Assembly (NCBI GenBank): GCA_041619315.1
Contig: JBFKEC010000235.1
Location: 1 to 5,416 of the forward strand
DNA: 5,416 nucleotides
Direction: 5' to 3'
From: Oceanococcus sp041619315
GTDB taxonomy: Bacteria > Pseudomonadota > Gammaproteobacteria > Nevskiales > Oceanococcaceae
The translations under genes were made by a program, and so were the position numbers. Positions 1 to 5,416 of this stretch are shown here, piece by piece. Each line of letters opens with the position of its first letter. The stretch's first letter is position 1. The notes under the pieces are model-generated. The model made no database searches, was not told where the DNA came from, and worked only from the letters and a program-made list of their open reading frames with translations.

Positions 1-612
1 CTCCTGGGCCAGCGGCTGCGGTGTGCTTTCTGGGGTGTGGCGTGCTTCTCCGCGGGCCAGGCGCAGAATGTCCCGTTCGCTTTCGCGGTCCGGGTAGTCG
101 ACGCGGACATGCAGCAGGAAGCGATCAAGCTGCGCTTCCGGCAGGGGATAGGTGCCTTCCTGCTCGATCGGATTCTGCGTGGCCATGACCAGAAACAGTT
201 CGGGCAGGGTGCGGGTGGTCTGGCCCACCGTAATTTGCCGTTCGGCCATGGCTTCAAGCAAGGCGGACTGGACCTTGGCAGGGGCCCGGTTGATTTCGTC
301 CGCCAGTAGCAGGTTGTGGAAGATCGGGCCGTGCTGAAACTCGAAGTTGCCGTTCTCGGGGCGATAGATATCAGTGCCAATCAGGTCTGATGGCAGCAGG
401 TCAGGGGTGAACTGCAAGCGGTGGAAATCCGCCTCGACCCCCTCGGCCAGCGCCTTGATCGCGCGGGTCTTGGCCAGACCGGGCGCGCCTTCGACCAGCA
501 AGTGGCCGTCGGCAAGCAGGGCGATCAGCAAGCGTTCGACCAGCAGCTGCTGTCCAATGATGCGGGATTCGATATGTTGCCGAAGGGGCGTTAGGGCGTT
601 TTCGCTGGCCAT
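1..612 (-). CDS. MoxR-family AAA+ ATPase, N-terminal part (cut by window edge)
   Basis: The minus strand reads open from an ATG at 612 to the left edge, giving the first 204 residues. Visible motifs are a Walker A, GAPGLAKT (residues 42-49), a Walker B, LLLADE (101-106), followed by INRAP, a sensor-1 segment ATQNP (144-148), and EAQLDRF (159-165) carrying the presumed arginine finger R164. GAPGLAKT, DEINRAPAKVQSALLEAM and ATQNPIEQEGTYPLPEAQLDRF are hallmark strings of the MoxR family. MoxR proteins are usually about 320 residues, so roughly the last 115, including the lid and sensor 2, lie outside the window. The family acts as cytoplasmic ATP-driven chaperones, often helping VWA-domain partners mature, and is commonly followed by DUF58 and VWA genes; such genes would lie beyond the left edge and are not seen. 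A GAGG lies 15 bases ahead of the ATG, which is loose spacing for a ribosome binding site. No frameshift is seen. The family call is secure; the specific client is unknown. Confidence 0.95.
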   Translation of the reverse strand, partial: MASENALTPLRQHIESRIIGQQLLVERLLIALLADGHLLVEGAPGLAKTRAIKALAEGVEADFHRLQFTPDLLPSDLIGTDIYRPENGNFEFQHGPIFHNLLLADEINRAPAKVQSALLEAMAERQITVGQTTRTLPELFLVMATQNPIEQEGTYPLPEAQLDRFLLHVRVDYPDRESERDILRLARGEARHTPESTPQPLAQE

Positions 613-644
613 CGTGAAAGACCAAGTCCTCAAGTAAACCGAAT

Positions 645-673
645 ATTGTAGGTATTGCCGCGCATACGACCAA
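645..673 (-). promoter_or_regulatory. Candidate sigma-70 promoter for the moxR-type gene
   Basis: On the minus strand, TTGGTC (673-668) is followed after exactly 17 bases by TACAAT (650-645). The -10 box matches TATAAT at 5 of 6 positions; the -35 box matches TTGACA at only 3 of 6. Transcription would begin near 638, about 26 bases ahead of the moxR start codon. Placement and spacing fit a housekeeping promoter, but the weak -35 box keeps this a candidate. No convincing promoter for the divergent dehydrogenase was found in the same 103-base gap. Confidence 0.35.
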
Positions 674-715
674 TGTGTTGACGTGGTGTTCCATCCGAAA
701 ATCACAGGTAAGGCG

Positions 716-1678
716 ATGAATAAGGCATTCGTGACCGGCGGCTCAGGTTTCGTCGGGCGCAATTTGATTCGCAGGTTGCGCCAGGAAGGGGTAGCAGTGG
801 CTGCGCTGGCGCGTTCCGAATCGGCGGCCAACACGGTTGCTGCGGTGGGTGCGGTGCCGGTGCGTGGTGATCTTTCAGACCCGGACAGTATGCAGGCCGG
901 CATGATCGGTTGTGATGTGGTCTTTCATGCGGCTGCCACGGTCGAAGACTGGGGGCCTGCCGAGACATTCTGGCGGATCAATGTGGAAGGCACCGCGAAC
1001 GTCCTTACAGCGGCGCGTCAGGCTGGAGTGGCGTGCTTTGTACATGTGGGTACCGAGGCGGTTTACGCCACCGGCAACAGCAGTCTTGTCAATCTGGATG
1101 AACGCGTGCCGCTACCGGACAAGCCGCTGCCGCGTTATCCGCTGACCAAAGGCGAGGCGGAACGCCGGGTGCTGCTGGCCAATAGCGATCAGATGCGCTG
1201 TATCAGTGTGCGCCCGCGATTGGTCTGGGGCCGCGATGACACCTCCGTGTTGCCTAAAATTCTGGCGCAGGTCGCAGCCGGTACTTTTGTCTGGGCGGAC
1301 CAGGGGCGGGCCCTGACCAGCACCTGTCATGTCGACAATCTGTGCGAAGGCTTGTGGTTGGCCGCGCTCAAAGGTCGTGGTGGCGAGGCTTACTTTGTCA
1401 GCGATGGTGCGCCGCTCAGCTACAAAGCCTTTCTCGGTCGCCAGATGCGCGCGCACGGTCATGATGTGCCGCAAAAGTCAGTGCCGTTGTGGCTGGCAGC
1501 AGCGTGTGCGCGCGGCGCCGAATGGTTATGGCAGCTATTGCCTATTGCTGGTGCGCCACCACTCCATCGCCTGATCATCGAACTTGGGGCCAAGTCGGTC
1601 ACTGTGGACGATAGTAAGGCTCGTAAAGAGTTGGGGTATCGGCCCATAGTGGCGCTTGAAGACGAACTGCCGGCCTAG
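716..1678 (+). CDS. NAD(P)-dependent extended SDR, epimerase/3-beta-HSD type
   Basis: This is a complete 320-residue protein of the NAD-dependent epimerase/dehydratase superfamily, with the Rossmann fold at the N-terminus. The nucleotide-binding motif is TGGSGFVG (residues 7-14; G8, G11, G14). HAAA follows the fourth strand. The catalytic motif is YPLTK, with Y141 and K145. T113, four residues before Y117, aligns with the catalytic Ser of GalE-type enzymes, so the triad appears to be Thr-Tyr-Lys. The substrate half (about residue 160 onward, from RPRLVWGRDD) resembles 3-beta-hydroxysteroid dehydrogenase/isomerase-like reductases, which act on sterols, 3-keto acids or nucleotide sugars; the substrate cannot be assigned. 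The ATG at 716 is preferred over an in-frame GTG at 683: AGGTAAGG (706-713) precedes it, and the Rossmann strand then begins at residue 3, as is usual. No transmembrane segment is obvious, so it is probably cytoplasmic. It is transcribed away from moxR, and no U-tailed terminator follows it. Family secure, role open. Confidence 0.93.
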   Translation: MNKAFVTGGSGFVGRNLIRRLRQEGVAVAALARSESAANTVAAVGAVPVRGDLSDPDSMQAGMIGCDVVFHAAATVEDWGPAETFWRINVEGTANVLTAARQAGVACFVHVGTEAVYATGNSSLVNLDERVPLPDKPLPRYPLTKGEAERRVLLANSDQMRCISVRPRLVWGRDDTSVLPKILAQVAAGTFVWADQGRALTSTCHVDNLCEGLWLAALKGRGGEAYFVSDGAPLSYKAFLGRQMRAHGHDVPQKSVPLWLAAACARGAEWLWQLLPIAGAPPLHRLIIELGAKSVTVDDSKARKELGYRPIVALEDELPA

Positions 1679-1695
1679 ACACTGCCGTGCGCCAA

Positions 1696-1718
1696 TTTGC
1701 ACCTTGCAAGTGCGCAAA
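1696..1718. repeat. Imperfect dyad after the dehydrogenase gene
   Basis: The core CTTGCAAG (1703-1710) is a perfect palindrome. It extends outward with bulges to TTTGC (1696-1700) and GCAAA (1714-1718). GTGCGC also occurs as a direct repeat at 1688-1693 and 1710-1715. No T-run follows, so it does not look like an intrinsic terminator. It could be an operator or simply structure in a leader. TTGCAA (1704-1709) with GATTAT (1726-1731), 16 bases apart, is a weak possible promoter overlapping it; each box matches consensus at about 4 of 6 positions. Confidence 0.3.
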
Positions 1719-1789
1719 CGCGAACGATTATGGCGCAGATAAACGCTGTCTATTCATACCTGTTGGATACATGGGTGAATGATGCTGCG

Positions 1790-1820
1790 GCGCAATATTT
1801 CATTTCCATGGCAATTGCGC
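1790..1820. repeat. Inverted repeat upstream of the TonB-dependent receptor
   Basis: GCGCAAT (1790-1796) and ATTGCGC (1814-1820) are perfect 7-base inverted arms separated by 17 bases. They sit 58-88 bases ahead of the receptor start. The centre-to-centre spacing of about two helical turns suits a dimeric regulator binding one face of the DNA, but no regulator can be named and this may be chance. It does not resemble a Fur box. Confidence 0.35.
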
Positions 1821-1832
1821 TAGCGTTGTCAT

Positions 1833-1848
1833 ATCCATAGGAATGGAT
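1833..1848 (+). repeat. Small hairpin in the receptor leader
   Basis: ATCCAT (1833-1838), a four-base AGGA loop and ATGGAT (1843-1848) form a perfect 6-bp stem. It ends 15 bases before the ribosome binding site of the receptor. It could shape the mRNA leader or serve as a short operator. No T-run follows. TTGTCA (1826-1831) next to it resembles a -35 box, but no good -10 partner was found. Confidence 0.3.
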
Positions 1849-1863
1849 GGCATACCTTTAACT

Positions 1864-1869
1864 GGGGAG
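1864..1869 (+). promoter_or_regulatory. Ribosome binding site of the TonB-dependent receptor
   Basis: GGGGAG lies 8 bases ahead of the ATG at 1878. This is a good Shine-Dalgarno match at normal spacing. It fixes the start that gives a proper signal peptide directly after a short basic N-terminus. Confidence 0.7.
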
Positions 1870-1877
1870 TTACTGAG

Positions 1878-4800
1878 ATGAGGGAAGCAAAGGACAAGCG
1901 TCTGCCTGCGGGCTTGCGTGTCTTGGCGTCAATCACGACCGCTGCGGCGATCGGTTTTTCCGGGGCCGTTGCGGCCGATACCGGTGAAGCCAAAATCCGC
2001 ATCAATGTGCGTGATGGCATGGGAACCAATTTTCCGATTGTGACGACTTTGTCTGCAGGACAGGAAGTCGACGTTCTCGAATATGACGGTGAATTTGTTC
2101 TCGTTCGTACTGCGGGTGGCTCCGAGGGCTATCTCAAGCAGAAATATCTGAATGTAACCAAGGAAACGGTTGCTGCTTCAGAACCAGAACCAGCACCTGC
2201 ACCCGTGCCAGCGCCAGCACCGATGGCTGCACCGGCGCCTGTGCCTGCTTCTGAATCGATGGTTTCATCAGGGTCCGATCCTGCGCCGGTTGAACAAGCA
2301 GCGCCTGCTGAAGTTGCACCGTCCAGCGATGCTACTCAACTCAGCAAAGTCCTGGTCACCGGCTCTGCGATTCGCAGAATCGCTGGTGAGGGACCGCTTC
2401 CTGTCCAGGTGATTGACCGAGCAGCGATTGAGCGGACAGGCGCAAGTTCAGTCGTGGATCTTTTGCAGAAGCTGCCTGTCATGCAAGGTGGGGTCGCCGA
2501 AGCAGAGGCAGTTGGTGGTTCGACTTATGGCTTTGCCGGTGTCTCAATCCATGACATTGGCGAGACGCGTACGTTGGTTCTATTGAACGGACGCCGCATG
2601 GCTCAGTTTGGTGGCCAGTCGCTTACCGGTTTTGGTGCGGCTATGGACATCAACAGCTTGCCGATTGCGGCAATTGAGCGCGTTGAAGTGCTGAAGGATG
2701 GTGCCTCGGCGATTTACGGCTCTGACGCCGTCGCAGGCGTAGTCAACTTCATTACCAAAGATTCGACAACTGAAGGTGATTTTAGTCTTTCGTACTACAG
2801 CCCGGCAGATGGCGCTCAAGAATGGGGTGTAAGCCTGTCGAAGGGCTTTGGCGATTACGATGCTGATGGTTGGAATGTGTTCATGACGTTGTCAGCCGAT
2901 TCGCGCGATAAGCTCAAGTCCACTGACCGAAGCTTTGCCGGATCTGGTTTCGTTGATTTCAGTCAGAATGGTTACAACTATCGCTTTATCAATGATTCTC
3001 CATCGCCTATCCCCGGGAATATCGTTGTAGATAATCCGAACAGCGTTCTTGATGGACAAGTGGCCTCGCTTCCTTTACTACAGGGGGGAAGCTGTGAGGG
3101 CGCAACAGGATACTCACCGTACTGGGGGGACTTCGCATGCGGCTACGACTATGTCCAAACGCTCGAGATTTACCCAAAGCGTGAGCGTCAAACAGGGATT
3201 GTGTCTTTCAACATGAAATTGGCGGAAGATCACAACCTGTTCGCTGACTTGTTGTATTCACGTTCGGAGCAGGAATCGGCAATTGCACCAGTGCCTGGTT
3301 CATTCCTAATCGAAGCCGGCACAGATTTATGGAATCAGTACTTTCCTGGTCTGAACGGTCCTGACGGTGTGCAAGTTGTGCCAGACGGTGAAGATGCATT
3401 CATTCTTTACCGTGTGTTCGATCTTGGGAATCGGCGTACCTTTGACACCAATGAGTTCTACCAGGCGGTTATCGGGCTGGAAGGCTTTGCGGCAGGCTGG
3501 GACTACAGCCTTGATTTGACGCAATCCCAGAGTGATGTAAAGGGTGATATTTCAGGTTACCCGGGCACTGCCGCGTTCGTCGGTCTTCTGTCTGCCGGTT
3601 TGCTCGACCCATTTGTTGGGCCAGGGCAACAATCAGCTGAGGGGCAGGCTGCGCTGAATGGGATCAATTACAACGGCTACTGGGATGGCGGTACATCCCG
3701 CTTGCGTACATTGAGCCTGCAGGGTTCTCGTGAATGGTTTGAGTTTGGCGATGCCAACGTTGTGAATGTTGCTATGGGCGCGACTTGGCAAAACGAAGAA
3801 TTCCAATCGAAACCAAGTCAGTTCGCGCAAGCAAACTTAGATGATCCGGTCGCGGGAACTCCGGCCGCTGGCGGACCGGGTACGGGGGATCAGCGTTTTG
3901 GCGATGCTGCCGCATTCATTCCTTATAGTGCAGACCGCGATTTGCTTGGGGTATTCACTGAGGTCGGGGTGATGGTTGGTGATTCGCTCGAGCTTATCGG
4001 TTCGCTGCGCTATGACGACTACTCAGACGTTGGGGATACCACGAATCACAAATTCAGTGTTCGTTGGACTCCGGTGCCGGGGTTGTTGGGACGCGCATCA
4101 ATTGGCACAGGCTTCAAAGCGCCAACGGTTCCGCAACTGAATGCTTCTCAGCAAACCTACGGTGTCACGGCTGCGGGCTATGCATGTACACCTGAGCTGC
4201 AGCAGACTGCGGATAGCGTTGGAGGCGATTGCCGTCCCGGTAATTCGCAATATGACGTATTCGCTGGCGGAAACAATCAGCTCAAGCCTGAGGAATCAGA
4301 TCAGTTTTCTCTCGGTTTTGTCGCTGAAATCCCAACATTTGGATTGCTGCCGGATCTAGATCCGGAAGTGTCGCTGAGTGTTGACTATTGGAACGTTGAG
4401 ATTGAGGATGCCTTTGGTCAGGTTTCCGAAGGAGAGGCGTTTGGAAATCCGCTGCGATACCCAGGTGCCTGGACCACGGCTATCGACCCTGGCACTGGTC
4501 GTAACTTCCTAGCGTACATCCAAGGTAACGTAAACCTAGGCAAGGAAAAGGCTGAAGGGATTGACTTTGATGGTCAGCTCAAGTTGAACACGCCAATTGG
4601 GAAGGTGGGTTCGCAACTTGTCGGTACCTTGTTCCTGACGCGTGATATTGAGATTCTGGGCGAGAAGTATGACCTTGTAGGTGACTACTCTGATGAGTTG
4701 GGCAGCGTAACCTTCCGCTTGAAGGCGCGTTGGATCAACACTCTGGAAACGGGTGACTGGCGGCACAGTTTGACCATGAATTTCACCAGTGGTTATTCGG

Positions 4801-5102
4801 ATGCTGAACAGTTTGTGGACGATTACGTCTTTGAACTGGACTCATCGGGGCAGCCCATACTCGGGGGGGCAACATCGGGTGATACGATTCGTCTGGACGT
4901 CGACCGTTACATCACTTGGGACCTTCAAACGTATTGGGATGCTACGGATGCTGTCTCGGTTTCGGCTGGTGTGCTGAACCTTCTGGATGAAGACCCGCCC
5001 TTGACATTGGCAATCGATGCCGGCCACCCCGTTGGTTATGATCTGCGCTATGCGGATCCGCGTGGTCGAGTGCTGTACGCCAAGGTTTCCTATAAGTTCT
5101 AG
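1878..5102 (+). CDS. TonB-dependent outer-membrane receptor with N-terminal SH3b-like domain
   Basis: This complete 1074-residue protein is a ligand-gated outer-membrane transporter powered by TonB-ExbBD. A signal peptide (about 1-33) has basic residues K5, K7, R8 and R14, a hydrophobic core and likely cleavage at AVA-A or VAA-D. Residues about 37-93 resemble a bacterial SH3 domain: INVRDGMGTNFPIV, LSAGQEVDVLEYDGEF, then EGYLKQKYL. Residues 97-152 are a linker with 14 Pro and 16 Ala among 56. The TonB-box-like segment and plug start follow at QLSKVLVTGSAIRR (154-167), with SSVVDLLQKLP, RTLVLLNGRRM (231-241) and DGASAIYGSDAVAGVVNFIT (274-293) typical of plugs. The barrel carries GTGFKAPT (743-750) and LKPEESD (802-808) and ends in YAKVSYKF with a terminal Phe, the usual barrel-assembly signal. 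Four cysteines occur, paired at 406/421 and 770/785. Length without the extension, about 920, is normal for large receptors. It is flanked by its own leader and terminator. Ligand unknown: neither neighbouring gene points to iron, cobalamin or glycan uptake. Codon wobble is more AT-rich than in the genes to its left. Confidence 0.96.
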   Translation: MREAKDKRLPAGLRVLASITTAAAIGFSGAVAADTGEAKIRINVRDGMGTNFPIVTTLSAGQEVDVLEYDGEFVLVRTAGGSEGYLKQKYLNVTKETVAASEPEPAPAPVPAPAPMAAPAPVPASESMVSSGSDPAPVEQAAPAEVAPSSDATQLSKVLVTGSAIRRIAGEGPLPVQVIDRAAIERTGASSVVDLLQKLPVMQGGVAEAEAVGGSTYGFAGVSIHDIGETRTLVLLNGRRMAQFGGQSLTGFGAAMDINSLPIAAIERVEVLKDGASAIYGSDAVAGVVNFITKDSTTEGDFSLSYYSPADGAQEWGVSLSKGFGDYDADGWNVFMTLSADSRDKLKSTDRSFAGSGFVDFSQNGYNYRFINDSPSPIPGNIVVDNPNSVLDGQVASLPLLQGGSCEGATGYSPYWGDFACGYDYVQTLEIYPKRERQTGIVSFNMKLAEDHNLFADLLYSRSEQESAIAPVPGSFLIEAGTDLWNQYFPGLNGPDGVQVVPDGEDAFILYRVFDLGNRRTFDTNEFYQAVIGLEGFAAGWDYSLDLTQSQSDVKGDISGYPGTAAFVGLLSAGLLDPFVGPGQQSAEGQAALNGINYNGYWDGGTSRLRTLSLQGSREWFEFGDANVVNVAMGATWQNEEFQSKPSQFAQANLDDPVAGTPAAGGPGTGDQRFGDAAAFIPYSADRDLLGVFTEVGVMVGDSLELIGSLRYDDYSDVGDTTNHKFSVRWTPVPGLLGRASIGTGFKAPTVPQLNASQQTYGVTAAGYACTPELQQTADSVGGDCRPGNSQYDVFAGGNNQLKPEESDQFSLGFVAEIPTFGLLPDLDPEVSLSVDYWNVEIEDAFGQVSEGEAFGNPLRYPGAWTTAIDPGTGRNFLAYIQGNVNLGKEKAEGIDFDGQLKLNTPIGKVGSQLVGTLFLTRDIEILGEKYDLVGDYSDELGSVTFRLKARWINTLETGDWRHSLTMNFTSGYSDAEQFVDDYVFELDSSGQPILGGATSGDTIRLDVDRYITWDLQTYWDATDAVSVSAGVLNLLDEDPPLTLAIDAGHPVGYDLRYADPRGRVLYAKVSYKF

Positions 5103-5121
5103 TCTGGATGCCTTGAAACGC

Positions 5122-5153
5122 AAGCGCCCTGCCTTGGCAGGGCGCTTTTTTTT
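5122..5153 (+). terminator. Rho-independent terminator of the receptor gene
   Basis: AAGCGCCCTGC (5122-5132) and GCAGGGCGCTT (5137-5147) form a perfect 11-bp GC-rich stem with a CTTG loop. An unbroken run of eight T (5146-5153) starts within the stem and continues after it. It begins 20 bases past the receptor stop codon. This is a textbook intrinsic terminator. The stem's opening AA also makes it partly functional on the minus strand in principle, but no minus-strand gene ends here. Confidence 0.95.
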
Positions 5154-5222
5154 GTGCCTGCTGATTGTCTGTGCGACGACTGAACACCTTGAGCATGCAC
5201 GTGTGAGCACGTTTCGGCAGGG

Positions 5223-5239
5223 TTGGCACGAAATTGGCA
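5223..5239 (+). promoter_or_regulatory. Candidate sigma-54 (RpoN) promoter
   Basis: TTGGCACGAAATTGGCA matches the sigma-54 consensus TTGGCACG-N4-TTGCW at every fixed position except one (TG instead of TT ahead of GC). The essential GG (5225-5226) and GC (5237-5238) are exactly 10 bases apart. Transcription would begin near 5250, leaving a leader of about 150 bases before the ATG at 5404. Sigma-54 promoters need an upstream-bound enhancer-binding protein, and the 70 bases between the terminator and this site leave room for one. Position, just after a terminator and ahead of a new gene, supports function. Confidence 0.55.
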
Positions 5240-5352
5240 TTGCAATGGAACCGCCCGCGTCCGTTGTCCGTGTAACGCGTGGAGAACTGTTTTCCAGTGT
5301 TATGCAGGGGTGTATTTCCTTTTGCACACGGATGCGGTAGTTTTGCTCCCAA

Positions 5353-5371
5353 GTCAGTCGAGACAACTGAC
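5353..5371 (+). repeat. Inverted repeat in the leader of the last gene
   Basis: GTCAGT (5353-5358) and ACTGAC (5366-5371) are perfect 6-base inverted arms around a 7-base loop. The element sits 20 bases ahead of the ribosome binding site. It could be a leader hairpin or an operator. No T-run directly follows, so a terminator is unlikely. Confidence 0.35.
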
Positions 5372-5390
5372 AATTTCATCTTAGAGTTTT

Positions 5391-5396
5391 GGGGAA
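5391..5396 (+). promoter_or_regulatory. Ribosome binding site of the gene at the right edge
   Basis: GGGGAA lies 7 bases ahead of the ATG at 5404, close to ideal in sequence and spacing. It is the main reason for calling a gene start there. Confidence 0.6.
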
Positions 5397-5403
5397 CTTC
5401 GGA

Positions 5404-5416
5404 ATGATCAAGTTTA
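5404..5416 (+). CDS. Start of an unidentified gene (cut by window edge)
   Basis: Only the codons for Met-Ile-Lys-Phe are inside the window, so no function can be given. The call rests on the ribosome binding site at 5391-5396 and on the sigma-54-type promoter match about 165 bases upstream, in a region otherwise free of genes. Genes driven by sigma-54 include pilins, flagellar parts and nitrogen or carbon-source functions; nothing here chooses among them. Confidence 0.5.

Larger units (their letters stand above)
5154..5403. other. Non-coding region between terminator and next gene
   Basis: No open frame in this stretch has a ribosome binding site and protein-like composition, so I read it as promoter plus leader of the gene starting at 5404. 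It holds a sigma-54-type promoter match near 5223. The segment 5197-5216 contains CACGTG and two GAGCA copies, and might be part of an activator site, though it matches no consensus I can name. A 6-bp inverted repeat lies at 5353-5371. CGTT and AACG arms at 5262-5265 and 5274-5277 could form a weak hairpin. Confidence 0.6.

Noticed and set aside
678..683. TTGACG as a -35 box for the dehydrogenase gene
   Set aside because: No -10 box lies 16-18 bases downstream, and transcription would start at or next to the start codon.
683..715. Upstream in-frame GTG start that would add 11 residues to the dehydrogenase
   Set aside because: The extra residues precede the Rossmann strand without family precedent, while the ATG at 716 has AGGTAAGG just ahead of it.
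1112..1474. Minus-strand open frame of 120 residues inside the dehydrogenase gene
   Set aside because: It is a shadow of a GC-rich gene with an intact catalytic motif on the plus strand; no ribosome binding site or family resemblance.
1696..1718. Intrinsic terminator for the dehydrogenase
   Set aside because: The stem is interrupted by mismatches and bulges and no T-run follows.
1679..1877. Cobalamin or other riboswitch in the receptor leader
   Set aside because: The leader is at most about 200 bases, and I could not find a B12-box-like segment or another aptamer core; only short simple hairpins are present.
1986..2156. STN (secretin/TonB short) signalling domain as the N-terminal extension
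   Set aside because: The NVRDGMGTNFPIV, SAGQEVDVLE and EGYLKQKYL pattern fits a bacterial SH3 domain, and no FecR/FecI-type genes are adjacent.
5017..5340. Plus-strand open frame of 107 residues after the receptor
   Set aside because: It begins inside the receptor in another frame and runs through the terminator hairpin; the translation has no recognisable features.
4842..5366. Minus-strand open frame of 174 residues overlapping the end of the receptor and the terminator
   Set aside because: It is antisense to a clear coding region, crosses the terminator stem, and its Arg/Cys/Ser-rich translation resembles no protein family.

Overview
The window looks like a chromosomal segment of a Gram-negative proteobacterium, most likely a gammaproteobacterium. 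The evidence is a 1074-residue outer-membrane TonB-dependent receptor, a MoxR-type AAA+ ATPase and a good match to a sigma-54 promoter. No mobile element, tRNA, rRNA or CRISPR array is visible. The genus cannot be fixed from the sequence alone.

Layout from left to right. (1) Positions 1-612, minus strand: the N-terminal 204 residues of a MoxR-family ATPase, cut by the left edge. (2) Positions 613-715: a short divergent intergenic region with a candidate promoter for moxR. (3) Positions 716-1678, plus strand: a complete NAD(P)-dependent extended short-chain dehydrogenase/reductase of the epimerase/3-beta-HSD type. (4) Positions 1679-1877: a leader region rich in dyad symmetries. (5) Positions 1878-5102, plus strand: a complete TonB-dependent receptor with an unusual N-terminus, in the order signal peptide, bacterial SH3-like domain, Pro/Ala-rich linker, plug and barrel. 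(6) Positions 5122-5153: a strong intrinsic terminator. (7) Positions 5154-5403: a non-coding region with a sigma-54-type promoter candidate. (8) Positions 5404-5416: the first four codons of a further plus-strand gene behind a good ribosome binding site.

The genes do not form an obvious pathway. moxR and the dehydrogenase are divergent. The receptor appears to be its own transcription unit, closed by its own terminator, and the last gene appears to start a separate unit. Sampled lines of moxR and the dehydrogenase are about 67-68% GC, against about 48-53% in the receptor, so the receptor may have a different history.

The most notable feature is the receptor's N-terminus. An SH3b-like module sits in the periplasm ahead of the TonB-box region, joined by about 55 residues of Pro/Ala-rich linker. 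This could tether an outer-membrane transporter to peptidoglycan or to a periplasmic partner. That role is inference.
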